A stretch of 34,948 nucleotides of DNA. It comes from DAISLF01 sp964517345 (GTDB taxonomy: Bacteria > Patescibacteriota > Gracilibacteria > Peribacterales > Peribacteraceae). Position 1 is the first letter of the stretch. Each line of letters starts with the position of its first letter. The translations under genes and the position numbers were made by a program. The DNA lies in assembly GCA_964517345.1 (NCBI GenBank), contig CAZFBZ010000009.1:1-34948 (forward strand). The letters run 5' to 3'. Below, piece by piece: positions 1-8,900 of this stretch. Below the pieces are notes generated by a model. It was not told where the DNA came from, made no database searches, and worked only from the letters and a program-made list of their open reading frames with translations.

Positions 1-1
1 C

Positions 2-3000
2 ACAGGCACGATCTCCATCGTGAAGCAGACGGTTCCGGACGGAAGCGCCGTGGACTTCAGCTTCACCGGTGACATCACTGCCACCCTCTCCGATGGCGAG
101 GCCAGCACCCCGCTGGAAGTCGCTCCGGGCACCTACACGGTCACGGAAGGCGAGTTCTCCGACTGGCGCGTCACGGATATCTCCTGCAGCGACGCCAACA
201 GCACGGGCAACGAGTCCACCCGCGTCACCACCTTCAACGTCGAAGCCGGCGAGGATGTGGTCTGCACGGTTACCAACACGCTGCTCGGCAAGCTGAACGT
301 CATCAAGGTCGCCTACGGCGACAACGGGACGGGTGCCGTCTTTAACTTCAACAGCACCACGCCGTCCGAGGTTCCGGCCTTCAGCATCGACACGGCTGGT
401 TCCAACCAGCACGGCGTCTTCGTGCTCCCGGGCGTGTACACCGTCAACGAGCTCACGCCGCCCGCTGGCTGGCAGATGGTCGAAAACCTCTGTCAGGGCG
501 TCACGGTCACGGCCGGAAACCAGACGGATTGCAGCATCACCAACCAGAAGGCCGTCAAACTGACGGTCGAGAAGACGACGACGGACGACGTCGGCACCTT
601 CCACTTTGACGGCACCTTCGCCGGCACCGGCGCCCTCGACGGCGGCGATGCAGGTGGTCTGGACGTCACGACGGTTGCCACAAACACCCCCGTCACGGAT
701 TCCTTCTTCGATGTCTTCCTCCCGATCAACCTCGGCAACCCGACCGATCCCATCGCCATGGAACTGGTCGAGACGCAGCAGGGCACCTGGCAGACCGACG
801 CCATCTCCTGCACGGGTGACGCGGGCTCCGAGACCGCCACCCTCGCCACCGGCACGGTCGGCTTCACCGCCGTCCCCGGAAGCGAGATCACCTGCAGCTT
901 CACGAACGCGCTTCTCGACACCGATGAAGACGGCGTTCCCGATGTCACGGACAACTGCCCGCTGGTTGCCAACGCCGATCAGGCGGATGCCGATGAGGAC
1001 GACACGGGCAACGCCTGCGACGAGACCTTCGAGTACGCCTGCACGCTGACGAACCCGGTCCTCCACCTCGCCATCACGAACATCGCTTCCACGACCGCCG
1101 GCCTGTACCAGGTCGACGGCGTCACGGGCCTCACGACGCTCGTGCAGTCCTACACCTCCCCGGCCACGACCAAGTTCAACTCCGCGCTGGCCGCGGGCGC
1201 CGACGGTTCGGTCTACACGCTCCTCGTGAAGAACCTCCAGACCCGCATGCTTGCCAAGCTCCTGCCGGACGGCACGGTCACGACAGTCAACCTCTCCACG
1301 CCGATCTCCGCGATCATGCCGACGCTCGGCATGGGCCCGGATAACATGCTCTACGCCCTCGACGGCGGATTGCTGGCCAACGGCACGCTCTACAAGATCG
1401 ACCCGACCACGGGCACGGTGACCTCGCTCGGCGACGTCCCGGGCTTCACGGTCCTCGCGGGTGACCTCGCGATCGACGGCGCCATGAACCTCGTCTACGT
1501 CAGCGCCTTCGGCGACCTCTACAAGATCGACCTCACGAACCTCCCGGGCGGCGTCACCTACCTCGGCGCCCTCACGACCGGCACGGACAAGTACACGGGT
1601 CTCGTCCATCAGGGCGGCACCTTCTATGCCTTTGACCGCACGGCTGGACACTACGTCGGCTTCACGGTCTCGGGCGGCTCGTTCACCCCGGCCAGCGACG
1701 TGATCGGCGGCGGCTTCTTCCCCGGCGACGGCGCGTCCTGCCCGGCCGAGGTTGTCGAGCCTCCGTCCTCGTCGTCCAGCTCCAGCAGCGTCGTCTCCTC
1801 CTCGTCCAGCAGCGTTGTCTCCTCCTCGTCGAGCAGTGAAGTCTCCTCGTCCTCCAGCTCGGAATCGGGCGTGACCATCTGCCACATCCCGCCGGGCAAC
1901 CCGGAGAATGAGCAGACGCAGGTTGTCGACTCCGAGGACGTTGCCGGCCACCTGGGCCATGGCGATTACCTCGGCGTCTGCGGCAGCTCCAGCTCGAGCT
2001 CCAGCAGCGTGACCTCTTCCAGCTCCTCCTCGCTCGCCGCCTGTCTCCCGACGGACGAGAGCCTGGCCGGATACTGGAAGTTCGATGAGTCCACCGGCAC
2101 CGGTGCGACCGATTCCACCACGTACAACAACGTCGGCACGTACACGAACGGCGTGACGCTCGGCGCCTCCGCGGCTCCGACCGTCTTCTCCAACCCCGCC
2201 GCCGCCTCCTTTGACGGCGCGGACGACTACGTCCTGGTCACCGACACAACGGGCCTTCCGACGGGCAACGACGCCCGCACCCTCATGTCCTGGGTGGACA
2301 TGGACACCGTCGCCCAGCAGGCCACGATCATCGCCTTGGGCAACGGCGCCACATCTGACCAGCGCTTCATCCTCATGGTCGGCAACGAGCCGGCTGAGGG
2401 TCCGACCTACGTCTTCACGGACGGCCTGAACGGCGCCAACAACATCACGCTCTCCGGTCCCGAGGTTCCCGCCACGGGCGGCTGGCACCACGTCGCCTTC
2501 ACCTATGACGGCGCCGGTAACTGGGCCTACTACCTGGACGGCGTTCTGACCAAGTCCGGCACGTTCGCGGTCGCCATCAACACCGTGACCAACGCGGTCG
2601 AGATCGGTTCCCGCCACGACTCCGCCACGGGGTACTTCGACGGCTCGCTCGATGACGTCCGCGTCTACACCCGCGCCCTGAGCGCCGGCGAGATCGAGAC
2701 CATTGCCGAGGGCGCCTGCCTCCCGGCGGCTTCCTCTTCCAGCAGCTCGTCGGAAGGTTCCTCCAGCTCCGTGTCCAGCTCGTCGGAAGGCTCCAGCTCG
2801 TCTGCGGCCCCCACGGCCTGCGTCGATACGGGTCTCCTGGCTCACTGGAAGGGTGATGAAAACGGCGGTGTCACCGCGATCGACAGCACGGGCAACCTCC
2901 ACACGGGTGCCCTGGAGAACGGCACGACGTATGTCGCCGGCACTCCGACGATCACCCCCAACACCTCTGCCTTCTCGTTTGACGGCACCGATGACGTCGT

Positions 3001-4249
3001 CCGCGCCGATGGCACGGACTTCAACTTCGGCACCACCGAGTTCACGATTGCGACCTTCGCCAAGACCACGACCGGCGACCGCTCCGTCCTCGGCCACTAC
3101 GGCCCCTCCACCGGCACGCGCGGCTGGGGTATGTACTTCTACAGCACGAACCGCGTGAACTTCTTCGCCTACGGTGACGCCGGTACGAGCGACACGTCCT
3201 ACCCGGCCACGCTCCTCGACAACAACTGGCACCACGTTGCGGCCACCTACAGCCGCAGCGGCGCCGATGTCACGATCCGCATGTACGTCGACGGCGTCCT
3301 GGTGGGTACCACGACGTCCACGGTCGGCGACATCTCGATCGCCACGGACATGCTGCTCGGCAAGTACCAGCTCCAGCCGAACTTCGCCGGCAGCCTGGAT
3401 GACGTCCGCGTCTACAACCGCGTCCTGAGCGACGCTGAGGTTCTGGCCCTGTCCACGGGATGCGCCGGATCCGAGAGTTCCAGTTCCAGCAGCAGCTCGT
3501 CCGAGGGTTCCAGCTCGTCCTCCGGGGGCGAGGGATCCTCCTCGTCCAGCTCGTCCTCCTCCCAGGGTGAGCCCCAGCTGACAGGCCTTTCCTTCGGTGA
3601 CGGCGAAAACAACGGCGGCAATGGTGCCTACCGCGGTCATCGCACGAACGTCGCGCTCTCGCTCATCGAGCAGCTCGCGCTCAACTTTGACTTCAGTGAC
3701 GCTCCTCCTCCCGCGGTTGGTGGCGGTGAGACTCCTCTCACGCCCGACCAGATCGCGTACATCTGCAGCGTGCAGCGCGCGATCCCGTCCGATGCGACCC
3801 CGGCCTTCTACCGCGTCGTGGCCCGCTACGTGGCCAACCGCATGGGCGGCCTGAACGTGAACTTCGTCCTCGAGAAGCTCCGCGATCCCGACCTCTGCAC
3901 GGATATCTCGACCGGCCTGCTCCCGCAGAAGGCTGCACCAGTGGCTGCCGACACCCCGATGTACGTGGGAACCAACGGCTTCCCGATCTCCCAGAACCCG
4001 ACGTGGATGGCCTGTTTCGAGGCTGAGTACGCCAACCGCGTCCTGACCAAAGAGGATATCAAGAACAACCCGGATAAGGACCGGAAGGGCACTCCGCGCG
4101 ACTGCGCGTTCTACCACGCCAACTCGTCCAACATCTGGTACCACCCGGATCTGAAGATCTACTTCACCTTCAACCCGCTGAACGGCACCTACAAGCTGCC
4201 GGCCGGCTACGCGGTCACCCGCACGACCTTCGAGACTGCCTCGAACTGA
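2..4249 (+). CDS. Giant modular Ser-rich surface protein, 5' end outside window
   Basis: The frame is open to the left edge (the first codons read TGTISIV), so the true start lies upstream and the GTG at 20 is internal. Domains, numbered from that GTG: three prealbumin/SpaA-like beta repeats (about 1-90, 90-180, 180-300), each with an early Lys, a central Glu and a final Asn (VTN, ITN, FTN), the pattern of self-made isopeptide bonds; a thrombospondin type-3-like Asp-rich calcium loop (about 300-333); a propeller-like region (340-575); a poly-Ser linker; a small ICHIPPGNP domain (616-653); two LamG/concanavalin-like domains (about 677-895 and 933-1148), each closing with DDVRVY; poly-Ser linkers between them; and an unrecognised C-terminal domain (1184-1409) with four Cys. 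There is no LPXTG or obvious membrane anchor. It is probably an exported adhesin or sugar-binding surface protein. The function is inferred from domains only. Confidence 0.85.
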   Translation, partial: TGTISIVKQTVPDGSAVDFSFTGDITATLSDGEASTPLEVAPGTYTVTEGEFSDWRVTDISCSDANSTGNESTRVTTFNVEAGEDVVCTVTNTLLGKLNVIKVAYGDNGTGAVFNFNSTTPSEVPAFSIDTAGSNQHGVFVLPGVYTVNELTPPAGWQMVENLCQGVTVTAGNQTDCSITNQKAVKLTVEKTTTDDVGTFHFDGTFAGTGALDGGDAGGLDVTTVATNTPVTDSFFDVFLPINLGNPTDPIAMELVETQQGTWQTDAISCTGDAGSETATLATGTVGFTAVPGSEITCSFTNALLDTDEDGVPDVTDNCPLVANADQADADEDDTGNACDETFEYACTLTNPVLHLAITNIASTTAGLYQVDGVTGLTTLVQSYTSPATTKFNSALAAGADGSVYTLLVKNLQTRMLAKLLPDGTVTTVNLSTPISAIMPTLGMGPDNMLYALDGGLLANGTLYKIDPTTGTVTSLGDVPGFTVLAGDLAIDGAMNLVYVSAFGDLYKIDLTNLPGGVTYLGALTTGTDKYTGLVHQGGTFYAFDRTAGHYVGFTVSGGSFTPASDVIGGGFFPGDGASCPAEVVEPPSSSSSSSSVVSSSSSSVVSSSSSSEVSSSSSSESGVTICHIPPGNPENEQTQVVDSEDVAGHLGHGDYLGVCGSSSSSSSSVTSSSSSSLAACLPTDESLAGYWKFDESTGTGATDSTTYNNVGTYTNGVTLGASAAPTVFSNPAAASFDGADDYVLVTDTTGLPTGNDARTLMSWVDMDTVAQQATIIALGNGATSDQRFILMVGNEPAEGPTYVFTDGLNGANNITLSGPEVPATGGWHHVAFTYDGAGNWAYYLDGVLTKSGTFAVAINTVTNAVEIGSRHDSATGYFDGSLDDVRVYTRALSAGEIETIAEGACLPAASSSSSSSEGSSSSVSSSSEGSSSSAAPTACVDTGLLAHWKGDENGGVTAIDSTGNLHTGALENGTTYVAGTPTITPNTSAFSFDGTDDVVRADGTDFNFGTTEFTIATFAKTTTGDRSVLGHYGPSTGTRGWGMYFYSTNRVNFFAYGDAGTSDTSYPATLLDNNWHHVAATYSRSGADVTIRMYVDGVLVGTTTSTVGDISIATDMLLGKYQLQPNFAGSLDDVRVYNRVLSDAEVLALSTGCAGSESSSSSSSSSEGSSSSSGGEGSSSSSSSSSQGEPQLTGLSFGDGENNGGNGAYRGHRTNVALSLIEQLALNFDFSDAPPPAVGGGETPLTPDQIAYICSVQRAIPSDATPAFYRVVARYVANRMGGLNVNFVLEKLRDPDLCTDISTGLLPQKAAPVAADTPMYVGTNGFPISQNPTWMACFEAEYANRVLTKEDIKNNPDKDRKGTPRDCAFYHANSSNIWYHPDLKIYFTFNPLNGTYKLPAGYAVTRTTFETASN

Positions 4250-4271
4250 TCGTCTTCACTCCGGAATTCAG

Positions 4272-4298
4272 AAGCGACCCCGAAAGGGGTCGCTTTTG
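4272..4298 (+). terminator. Rho-independent terminator of the giant surface gene
   Basis: A perfect 10-bp stem (AAGCGACCCC / GGGGTCGCTT) with a GAAA tetraloop is followed by TTTTG, 23 nt after the stop codon. It would end the giant gene's transcript. The opposite strand has only a short T run, so it acts less clearly for the convergent M23 gene. Confidence 0.9.
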
Positions 4299-4319
4299 TA
4301 TATGGCGTACCTCCGTTGC

Positions 4320-4400
4320 TGTTGCCACGCTTCGACGAGCTCAGCATGACAATAAAGCGTCCCTCGTTACGAAATCCGCTCCGCGGCTTTCTACTCGGGA
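4320..4400. repeat. Possible dispersed intergenic repeat
   Basis: The stretch between the terminator and the M23 gene contains CTTCGACGAGCTCAGCATGA followed by a second ATGACA-type segment (CGGGATGACAGAG). Sequences of the form TTCGAC-AGCTCAG-ATGACA are, from memory, common as dispersed intergenic repeats in many uncultured bacteria. No second full copy is seen in this window, so the call rests on resemblance alone. Confidence 0.3.
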
Positions 4401-4408
4401 TGACAGAG

Positions 4409-5602
4409 TTAGACCCCGCCCCCGTATGTCTCAATAAACCGGATAGGGCTGATAACCCAGCGGTCGGCTTCGCTGCGCGAGGGCACGCTGCCCGGCTGGT
4501 ACACTGCGTGCTGCCCGTCGCCCGTCTTGCGGTCGATCTGGAGGTGCAGATGGGGGCCGCTGGTACTGCCCGTCATGCCGACTCTGCCGATGATCGTGCC
4601 GGGGGACACGTCCTGCCCCTCCGAGACCGATATCGATCCGAGGTGCGCGTAGACCGAGTAGAAACCTTCCCCGGAAGGCAGACGGTGCTCGATGAGCACG
4701 TGCATGCCGAGCAGGCTGTTGCTGCGGACCTGGTAGACCCTGCCTCCGGCGACGGCGCCAAGCGGCGTGCCCAGGGCGAGCTTGAGGTCGATGCCCGGGT
4801 GCACGCCCGTGAATTCAGCGGCATCCAGGTCATACGACGAGAAGAAATGCGTGGAGTAGAAGAGCTTGCGGGTGATTTCCGGGATATTGCGGGGGTTCAT
4901 CAGTGATGCGAAAGGCACCGTGAGCTTGGACATCACATAGGATGGCACGGGGACGAAATCCGCCGCCGTCAGTTCGTCGTAGGAGCGGTTCCATTCCTCA
5001 GGCTTGGTCATAGCGCCCCAATTGGGGACGCGGCTGACCGGATAGACGGCCCGGACAAAGGCCGGGAAGGCATGTGGAGCCTGCGGGGCGGGCGAAGCCA
5101 CGCTGCTCACGGACGACGACGCGGCGGCAGCCGAAGAGGCTGCGGCGGAGGACGACGAGGCGAAGACGGGCTCAGGTTCCTCCGCAGGCAGCACCTCGGG
5201 GGCCGCCTCGATGGCGGGCAGGTCTTCCTGCACCGACCCGGCATCATCGGCAGCCGCATGGAGAGTCGCAGGCACCCTGCGGGCCGCCCGGCGGGGCTGT
5301 ACGGATGCAGCGGATGACGCCGCGGTCGAAGACGAAGATGCGGGAGCAGGCGTCTCCGGTTCGGGAGGCAGAGGGGCGGGAAGCACGCGTGCCGCGGGCA
5401 GGAGGAAGCCATCTTCCTCATCCGTACTATTGTCTGCGAGGAGGACCATTTCGCGCCAACTCAGGAACCGGTCCTGCAGATATCCCTGCAGTCCCGAAAC
5501 CTGGGTATGCACGATGATGCTCAGCACGCAGCCGCACGCACCCGCCAGCACGTCCTGACGATGCTCGCGCAGCCACTTGATTATCTTTTTTTGTGTGTTC
5601 AT
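4409..5602 (-). CDS. M23 family peptidoglycan endopeptidase, membrane-anchored
   Basis: A 397-aa protein with an N-terminal hydrophobic segment (about 18-38) after a basic start, which should anchor it in the membrane facing outward. A long Ala/Pro/Ser-rich stalk follows (about 70-170), then a C-terminal M23 (LytM-like) domain (about 265-365). The zinc and catalytic residues are present: HPGID (first His and Asp), YAHLG, and HLHL near the end. Such enzymes cut peptide cross-links in peptidoglycan and serve in wall growth or cell separation. The start is set by a promoter whose -10 box lies 9 nt upstream, so the mRNA is probably leaderless. It is divergent from the DUF4215 gene and convergent with the giant surface gene. 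The family call is firm; the physiological target is inferred. Confidence 0.9.
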   Translation of the reverse strand: MNTQKKIIKWLREHRQDVLAGACGCVLSIIVHTQVSGLQGYLQDRFLSWREMVLLADNSTDEEDGFLLPAARVLPAPLPPEPETPAPASSSSTAASSAASVQPRRAARRVPATLHAAADDAGSVQEDLPAIEAAPEVLPAEEPEPVFASSSSAAASSAAAASSSVSSVASPAPQAPHAFPAFVRAVYPVSRVPNWGAMTKPEEWNRSYDELTAADFVPVPSYVMSKLTVPFASLMNPRNIPEITRKLFYSTHFFSSYDLDAAEFTGVHPGIDLKLALGTPLGAVAGGRVYQVRSNSLLGMHVLIEHRLPSGEGFYSVYAHLGSISVSEGQDVSPGTIIGRVGMTGSTSGPHLHLQIDRKTGDGQHAVYQPGSVPSRSEADRWVISPIRFIETYGGGV

Positions 5603-5611
5603 TTAAGTAAT

Positions 5612-5640
5612 ATTATACTATTTTTCTACAATAAAGTCAC
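5612..5640 (-). promoter_or_regulatory. Promoter of the M23 peptidase gene
   Basis: On the minus strand GTGACT, a 17-nt spacer, then TATAAT. The -10 ends 9 nt before the ATG, so transcription should begin within about 3 nt of the start codon, giving a leaderless message. Confidence 0.75.
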
Positions 5641-5689
5641 TACTTCCCTTCTCTATTAATTACAAAAAGAGCCCTTCTGTAAGCTGTAT

Positions 5690-5718
5690 TTGTCAAAATA
5701 ACTAAAATGTTCTATAAT
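5690..5718 (+). promoter_or_regulatory. Sigma-70-type promoter of the DUF4215 gene
   Basis: TTGTCA, exactly 17 nt, then TATAAT. The ATG at 5707 lies inside the spacer and cannot be transcribed, which forces the start to the next in-frame ATG at 5746, about 20 nt after the expected transcription start. Confidence 0.85.
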
Positions 5719-5745
5719 ATACCAAAATACATTCCCCGGATCACT

Positions 5746-6465
5746 ATGCAGTCGCTCTCTGCGTTTCTGAGCAACACCTGCCGGATTACCCCACGGCTCG
5801 CAGCGATGTCCGTTGTGTCTTTTATGTCCGTGACGGGCGCCAGTCTGCTGCAGGCCCGCGTCCTCACTGACGCGCCCGACACGGTCATGCCGCGGGTAAC
5901 AGTGTCCTCATCGTCCACGGCTGCCGCACGCACGCGGCGGGCGGCGGTGAAAAAAACACCAGTCCGCCTCCGGTCCCCCCTTATTCGGCGTGCCCCCGTC
6001 AAGCCGATCAGCCGCCGAGCGCTTCTCAGCGGGGCCATTCTGAACTCATCCTCCTCCGTGTCTTCGGTTACGCGCGTCTATACCAAGGCCGGATGCGGCG
6101 ACAAGCTCATCATCAATGACGAGCAGTGCGATGACGGCAACGCGCTTCCCAAAGACGGTTGTTCCGCGACGTGCACCATCGAGACCGGATTCGAGTGTAC
6201 CAAGAGCCAGCCGAGCAACTGCTGGTCCACCTGCGGCGACGGCGTGGTCGCCACGGACGAGAAATGCGACGATCGCAACCGAGCCAATGATGACGGCTGC
6301 AGTTCCAGTTGCCGCGACGAGATCGGGTATATCTGCAGCGGCTCGCCCAGTGTCTGCACGGTCAAACCGTATTGCGGTAACCAGACGGTCGAGACCGGCG
6401 AAACCTGCGACGATGGCAACACCATAGCCGGAGATGGCTGCTCCCCGACCTGCAAGACCGAGTAA
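5746..6465 (+). CDS. Secreted protein with three DUF4215 Cys-rich repeats
   Basis: A 239-aa protein. The longest frame begins at 5707, but that ATG lies between the -35 and -10 boxes, so 5746 is used. A hydrophobic N-terminal segment (about 19-36) ending in LLQARV looks like a signal peptide. A basic, Ser/Ala/Arg-rich region follows. Residues 117-239 hold three repeats of the type CGD...E-CDDGN...DGCS--C, the DUF4215 or myxococcal Cys-rich repeat, with regularly spaced Cys pairs that should form disulfides outside the cytoplasm. The second repeat has CDDRN instead of CDDGN. Such repeats are common on surface proteins of CPR and myxobacteria; no enzymatic role is known. A strong terminator follows the stop. 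Confidence 0.85.
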   Translation: MQSLSAFLSNTCRITPRLAAMSVVSFMSVTGASLLQARVLTDAPDTVMPRVTVSSSSTAAARTRRAAVKKTPVRLRSPLIRRAPVKPISRRALLSGAILNSSSSVSSVTRVYTKAGCGDKLIINDEQCDDGNALPKDGCSATCTIETGFECTKSQPSNCWSTCGDGVVATDEKCDDRNRANDDGCSSSCRDEIGYICSGSPSVCTVKPYCGNQTVETGETCDDGNTIAGDGCSPTCKTE

Positions 6466-6485
6466 GCGCTTCCTGACCGCAACCT

Positions 6486-6512
6486 ACAGACCCTGCCCCC
6501 GGGGTCTGTTTT
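6486..6512 (+). terminator. Rho-independent terminator after the DUF4215 gene
   Basis: An 8-bp stem (ACAGACCC / GGGTCTGT) with an 8-nt loop is followed by TTTT. Its T run overlaps a possible -35 (TTGTAA at 6511-6516) of queA. Confidence 0.85.
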
Positions 6513-6544
6513 GTAAGGTGCGGACGTCCTGTCACACTATATCT

Positions 6545-7582
6545 GTGACCACCTTTGAGAATCTCCTCCAGCGCTATGACTACGCCTTCCCTCCGGGCCT
6601 GATCGCCCAGGCGCCCGCGTCGCCCCGCGACAGCGCCCGTCTGCTGGTGCACCGCCGCAAGACTGGAGAAACAGAGGAGGCGGTATTCCGGGACATCGGC
6701 AGATTTCTGCCGCCGCGCAGCGTCCTCGTGCTCAACGAAACCAAGGTCATCCCGGCCCGGCTCCAGCTGACGCGTTCGACCGGGGGGCGCATCGCCGCCC
6801 TGTGGCTGGGGACCGCGAACGGCCGCATCCAGGTGCTCGCCAACCGCCGTCTGCGACCCGGGGAATTCCTCCGCCTGCAGGGAGACACGGGCTTTACCGT
6901 CGACGGGCCGGACGGTCGTGGCTGGTTGCTCACGCCGAGCTTCCCCATCGCCCGATTACATCGTTTGTTGGACCGGCATGGCGATATGCCGTTGCCCCCG
7001 TATATCAAGCAGTCGCCACTCACGCGCGCCGAACTGCGCCGCGAATACCAGACGGTCTTCGCCAAAGAAGCAGGCTCCGTCGCTGCGCCCACCGCCTCGC
7101 TGCACTTCACCCGTGGTCTTCTCGCCAAACTGCAGAAGTCCGGCATCCGCATCGTGCGGGTCACGCTGCACGTCCATCTCGGCACGTTCGCGCCGCTCAC
7201 GGAGGAGCAGTGGAAAACCGGAGTGCTGCACAGCGAGGAGTACCGCATCCCGCCCGTATCCGCCCGTGTGCTGGCCGCAGCCAGGGCGGCAGGAGATCCG
7301 ATCATTGCCGTCGGGACCACCGTCGTGCGCACGTTGGAGTCCGCCAGCGACGAACAGGGGAGGATCGTCCGGCCTTCGGGGAATACCAATCTGTTCATCC
7401 AGGAGGGATACAGATTTCGGCTTGTGAACGGGCTCATCACGAATTTTCATGTGCCCAAATCCAGCCTCCTGATGCTGGTGTCGGCCTTCGCCGGGCGCGA
7501 TACAGTGCTGGAGCTCTATCAACGGGCGATCGCGGCAAAATTCAGGTTCTTCTCGTTCGGGGATGCGATGTTGATCCTGTGA
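6545..7582 (+). CDS. queA: S-adenosylmethionine:tRNA ribosyltransferase-isomerase
   Basis: 345 aa, the normal length for QueA, which transfers and rearranges the ribosyl part of SAM onto preQ1 at the wobble base of tRNAs to make epoxyqueuosine. The frame is open back to 6434, but that part runs through the preceding terminator. Family similarity starts at the GTG at 6545 (VTTFENLLQRYDYAFPPGLI). Recognisable family blocks: the N-terminal YDYxxPxxLIAQ segment, LNETKVIPARL, LPPYI, EAGSVAAPTASLHF, GTTVVRTLE, NTNLFI with GYRF, and TNFHVPKSSLLMLVSAFAG near the C terminus. A possible promoter (TTGTAA, 18 nt, CACTAT) would place the transcript start at or beside the GTG. It ends 9 bp from the convergent TPR lipoprotein gene. 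Other queuosine genes are not in the window. Confidence 0.95.
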   Translation: MTTFENLLQRYDYAFPPGLIAQAPASPRDSARLLVHRRKTGETEEAVFRDIGRFLPPRSVLVLNETKVIPARLQLTRSTGGRIAALWLGTANGRIQVLANRRLRPGEFLRLQGDTGFTVDGPDGRGWLLTPSFPIARLHRLLDRHGDMPLPPYIKQSPLTRAELRREYQTVFAKEAGSVAAPTASLHFTRGLLAKLQKSGIRIVRVTLHVHLGTFAPLTEEQWKTGVLHSEEYRIPPVSARVLAAARAAGDPIIAVGTTVVRTLESASDEQGRIVRPSGNTNLFIQEGYRFRLVNGLITNFHVPKSSLLMLVSAFAGRDTVLELYQRAIAAKFRFFSFGDAMLIL

Positions 7583-7591
7583 CGGGCCCGG

Positions 7592-8890
7592 TCAATTGTG
7601 CAGCTGTCTCTCCAGATCTTTGTTGTAGATGAAGGAGAAGTGCGGCGCCTCTCTCTTGATCACGTCAAAGTGCCTGCGGGCTTCGGCGGGCTTGCCATTG
7701 GCCTTCGCGATCACGCCCGCGTGATAGAGAATCATCGGATCATGCGAACCGGTGGCGAGTGCCTTTGTGACATACCCGGCCGCCTCGGCGGCTTTGTCGT
7801 TTTTGTAGAGCGCCCAGGCAAGGAGATCGGCGGCGTAGATCGTCGGACGGTCGGCATACACCGCGCGTGCGCGCTCCAGCGCCGCAGGCAGATCCAGATC
7901 GTGGTCCACCAGGAATCTTGTGCGTTCCAGTTCCACGTTCGTGCCGCGCTGGGTGATCGCGTCGTACCCGATCTGCACCAGCGTGAACTGTGCGGCCGCC
8001 TGGCCGGTGTTGCCCTGGCTCGCCTCGATGTCGCCGAGGAGCGCGGGGTATTCCGGGAGCGGCAGCAGCGCGATGGCCTCTTTCGCGTGCGTCCGCGCGT
8101 CGTCCGGCTTGCCGAGGAGCATGTCGGTCCGGGCCAGACCCGCCAGTGCCGGGGCGAAACTCGGGAAGGTCTTCAGCGCCGATGCGTACAGGGTGGCCGC
8201 GGCGGCGGGATCGGCGGACTGCACAAGACGGGCGGTTTCCGTCAGCTGCCAGGCGATGTTCTCGGGGTGGCCGCCTCCCTCCAGCGCGTCCTGCATCGCT
8301 TCGACGGCGCCGGGAATGTCTCCGTGGATCTCGCGCAGATAGGCGATACGCGTGAAGGCATTGGAATCCGGACGGAGATCGCTCATGGTCTGGAGCGACT
8401 GCGCGGCCTCTGCGTACATGCCAAGCTCGATCTGTGCGTCGGCGAGCAGACCGAGGTAGCGGGGGATGTCCGGATACGCCGTGACGAGCGGTTGTGCGTA
8501 GTCCAGAGCCGCGTGGAAGTCATGGCGACCCGCGGCGACGGAGCCGAGCAGGAAGGGGATATCGGCGTTGTCCGGATCGCGGCGCTTCAGCAGATCCATG
8601 AGCTTCTCGATACGCCCGTAGTAGGCGGTATCGGCGTTCTCGCGGATGGCCTGCAGATAATACGATGACAGCGTGAAGAACGCGTCGGCGTTTCCCGGTG
8701 ATGCTTCCAGTTCGTTCTGTGCACGCACGATCGCATCGAGTGTGATCTGGGACAGACCCTCTTCCGACGGCGTCACGAAGATGCCGGCGAAAGACGACCC
8801 GCCGCAGCCCGCGAGCAGGCACAGGACAAACAGGGTGGCGCTGAGCGCCACCCTGTTTGCGAGTCGACGATGTACGGAGACGATCGTCAT
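7592..8890 (-). CDS. TPR-repeat lipoprotein
   Basis: 432 aa. The N terminus is basic, then hydrophobic, and ends in the lipobox LLAGC (Cys29), so the protein should be lipid-anchored outside the membrane. From about residue 60 to the end it is Ala/Leu/Tyr-rich helical sequence with repeated 34-residue units typical of tetratricopeptide repeats (for example the segments around YPDIPRYLGLLADAQIELG and KTFPSFAPALAGLARTDMLL). TPR proteins act as scaffolds for protein complexes, here probably at the cell envelope. The start lies 10 bp after the stop of the DUF4331 gene, so the two are likely one operon. No enzymatic domain is visible. Confidence 0.85.
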   Translation of the reverse strand: MTIVSVHRRLANRVALSATLFVLCLLAGCGGSSFAGIFVTPSEEGLSQITLDAIVRAQNELEASPGNADAFFTLSSYYLQAIRENADTAYYGRIEKLMDLLKRRDPDNADIPFLLGSVAAGRHDFHAALDYAQPLVTAYPDIPRYLGLLADAQIELGMYAEAAQSLQTMSDLRPDSNAFTRIAYLREIHGDIPGAVEAMQDALEGGGHPENIAWQLTETARLVQSADPAAAATLYASALKTFPSFAPALAGLARTDMLLGKPDDARTHAKEAIALLPLPEYPALLGDIEASQGNTGQAAAQFTLVQIGYDAITQRGTNVELERTRFLVDHDLDLPAALERARAVYADRPTIYAADLLAWALYKNDKAAEAAGYVTKALATGSHDPMILYHAGVIAKANGKPAEARRHFDVIKREAPHFSFIYNKDLERQLHN

Positions 8891-8900
8891 GAATTCACAA

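Noticed and set aside
1767..1860. Repeated TCC/AGC triplets as a CRISPR-like or satellite repeat
   Set aside because: They are mixed Ser codons inside a continuous reading frame that form protein linkers; there are no spacers.
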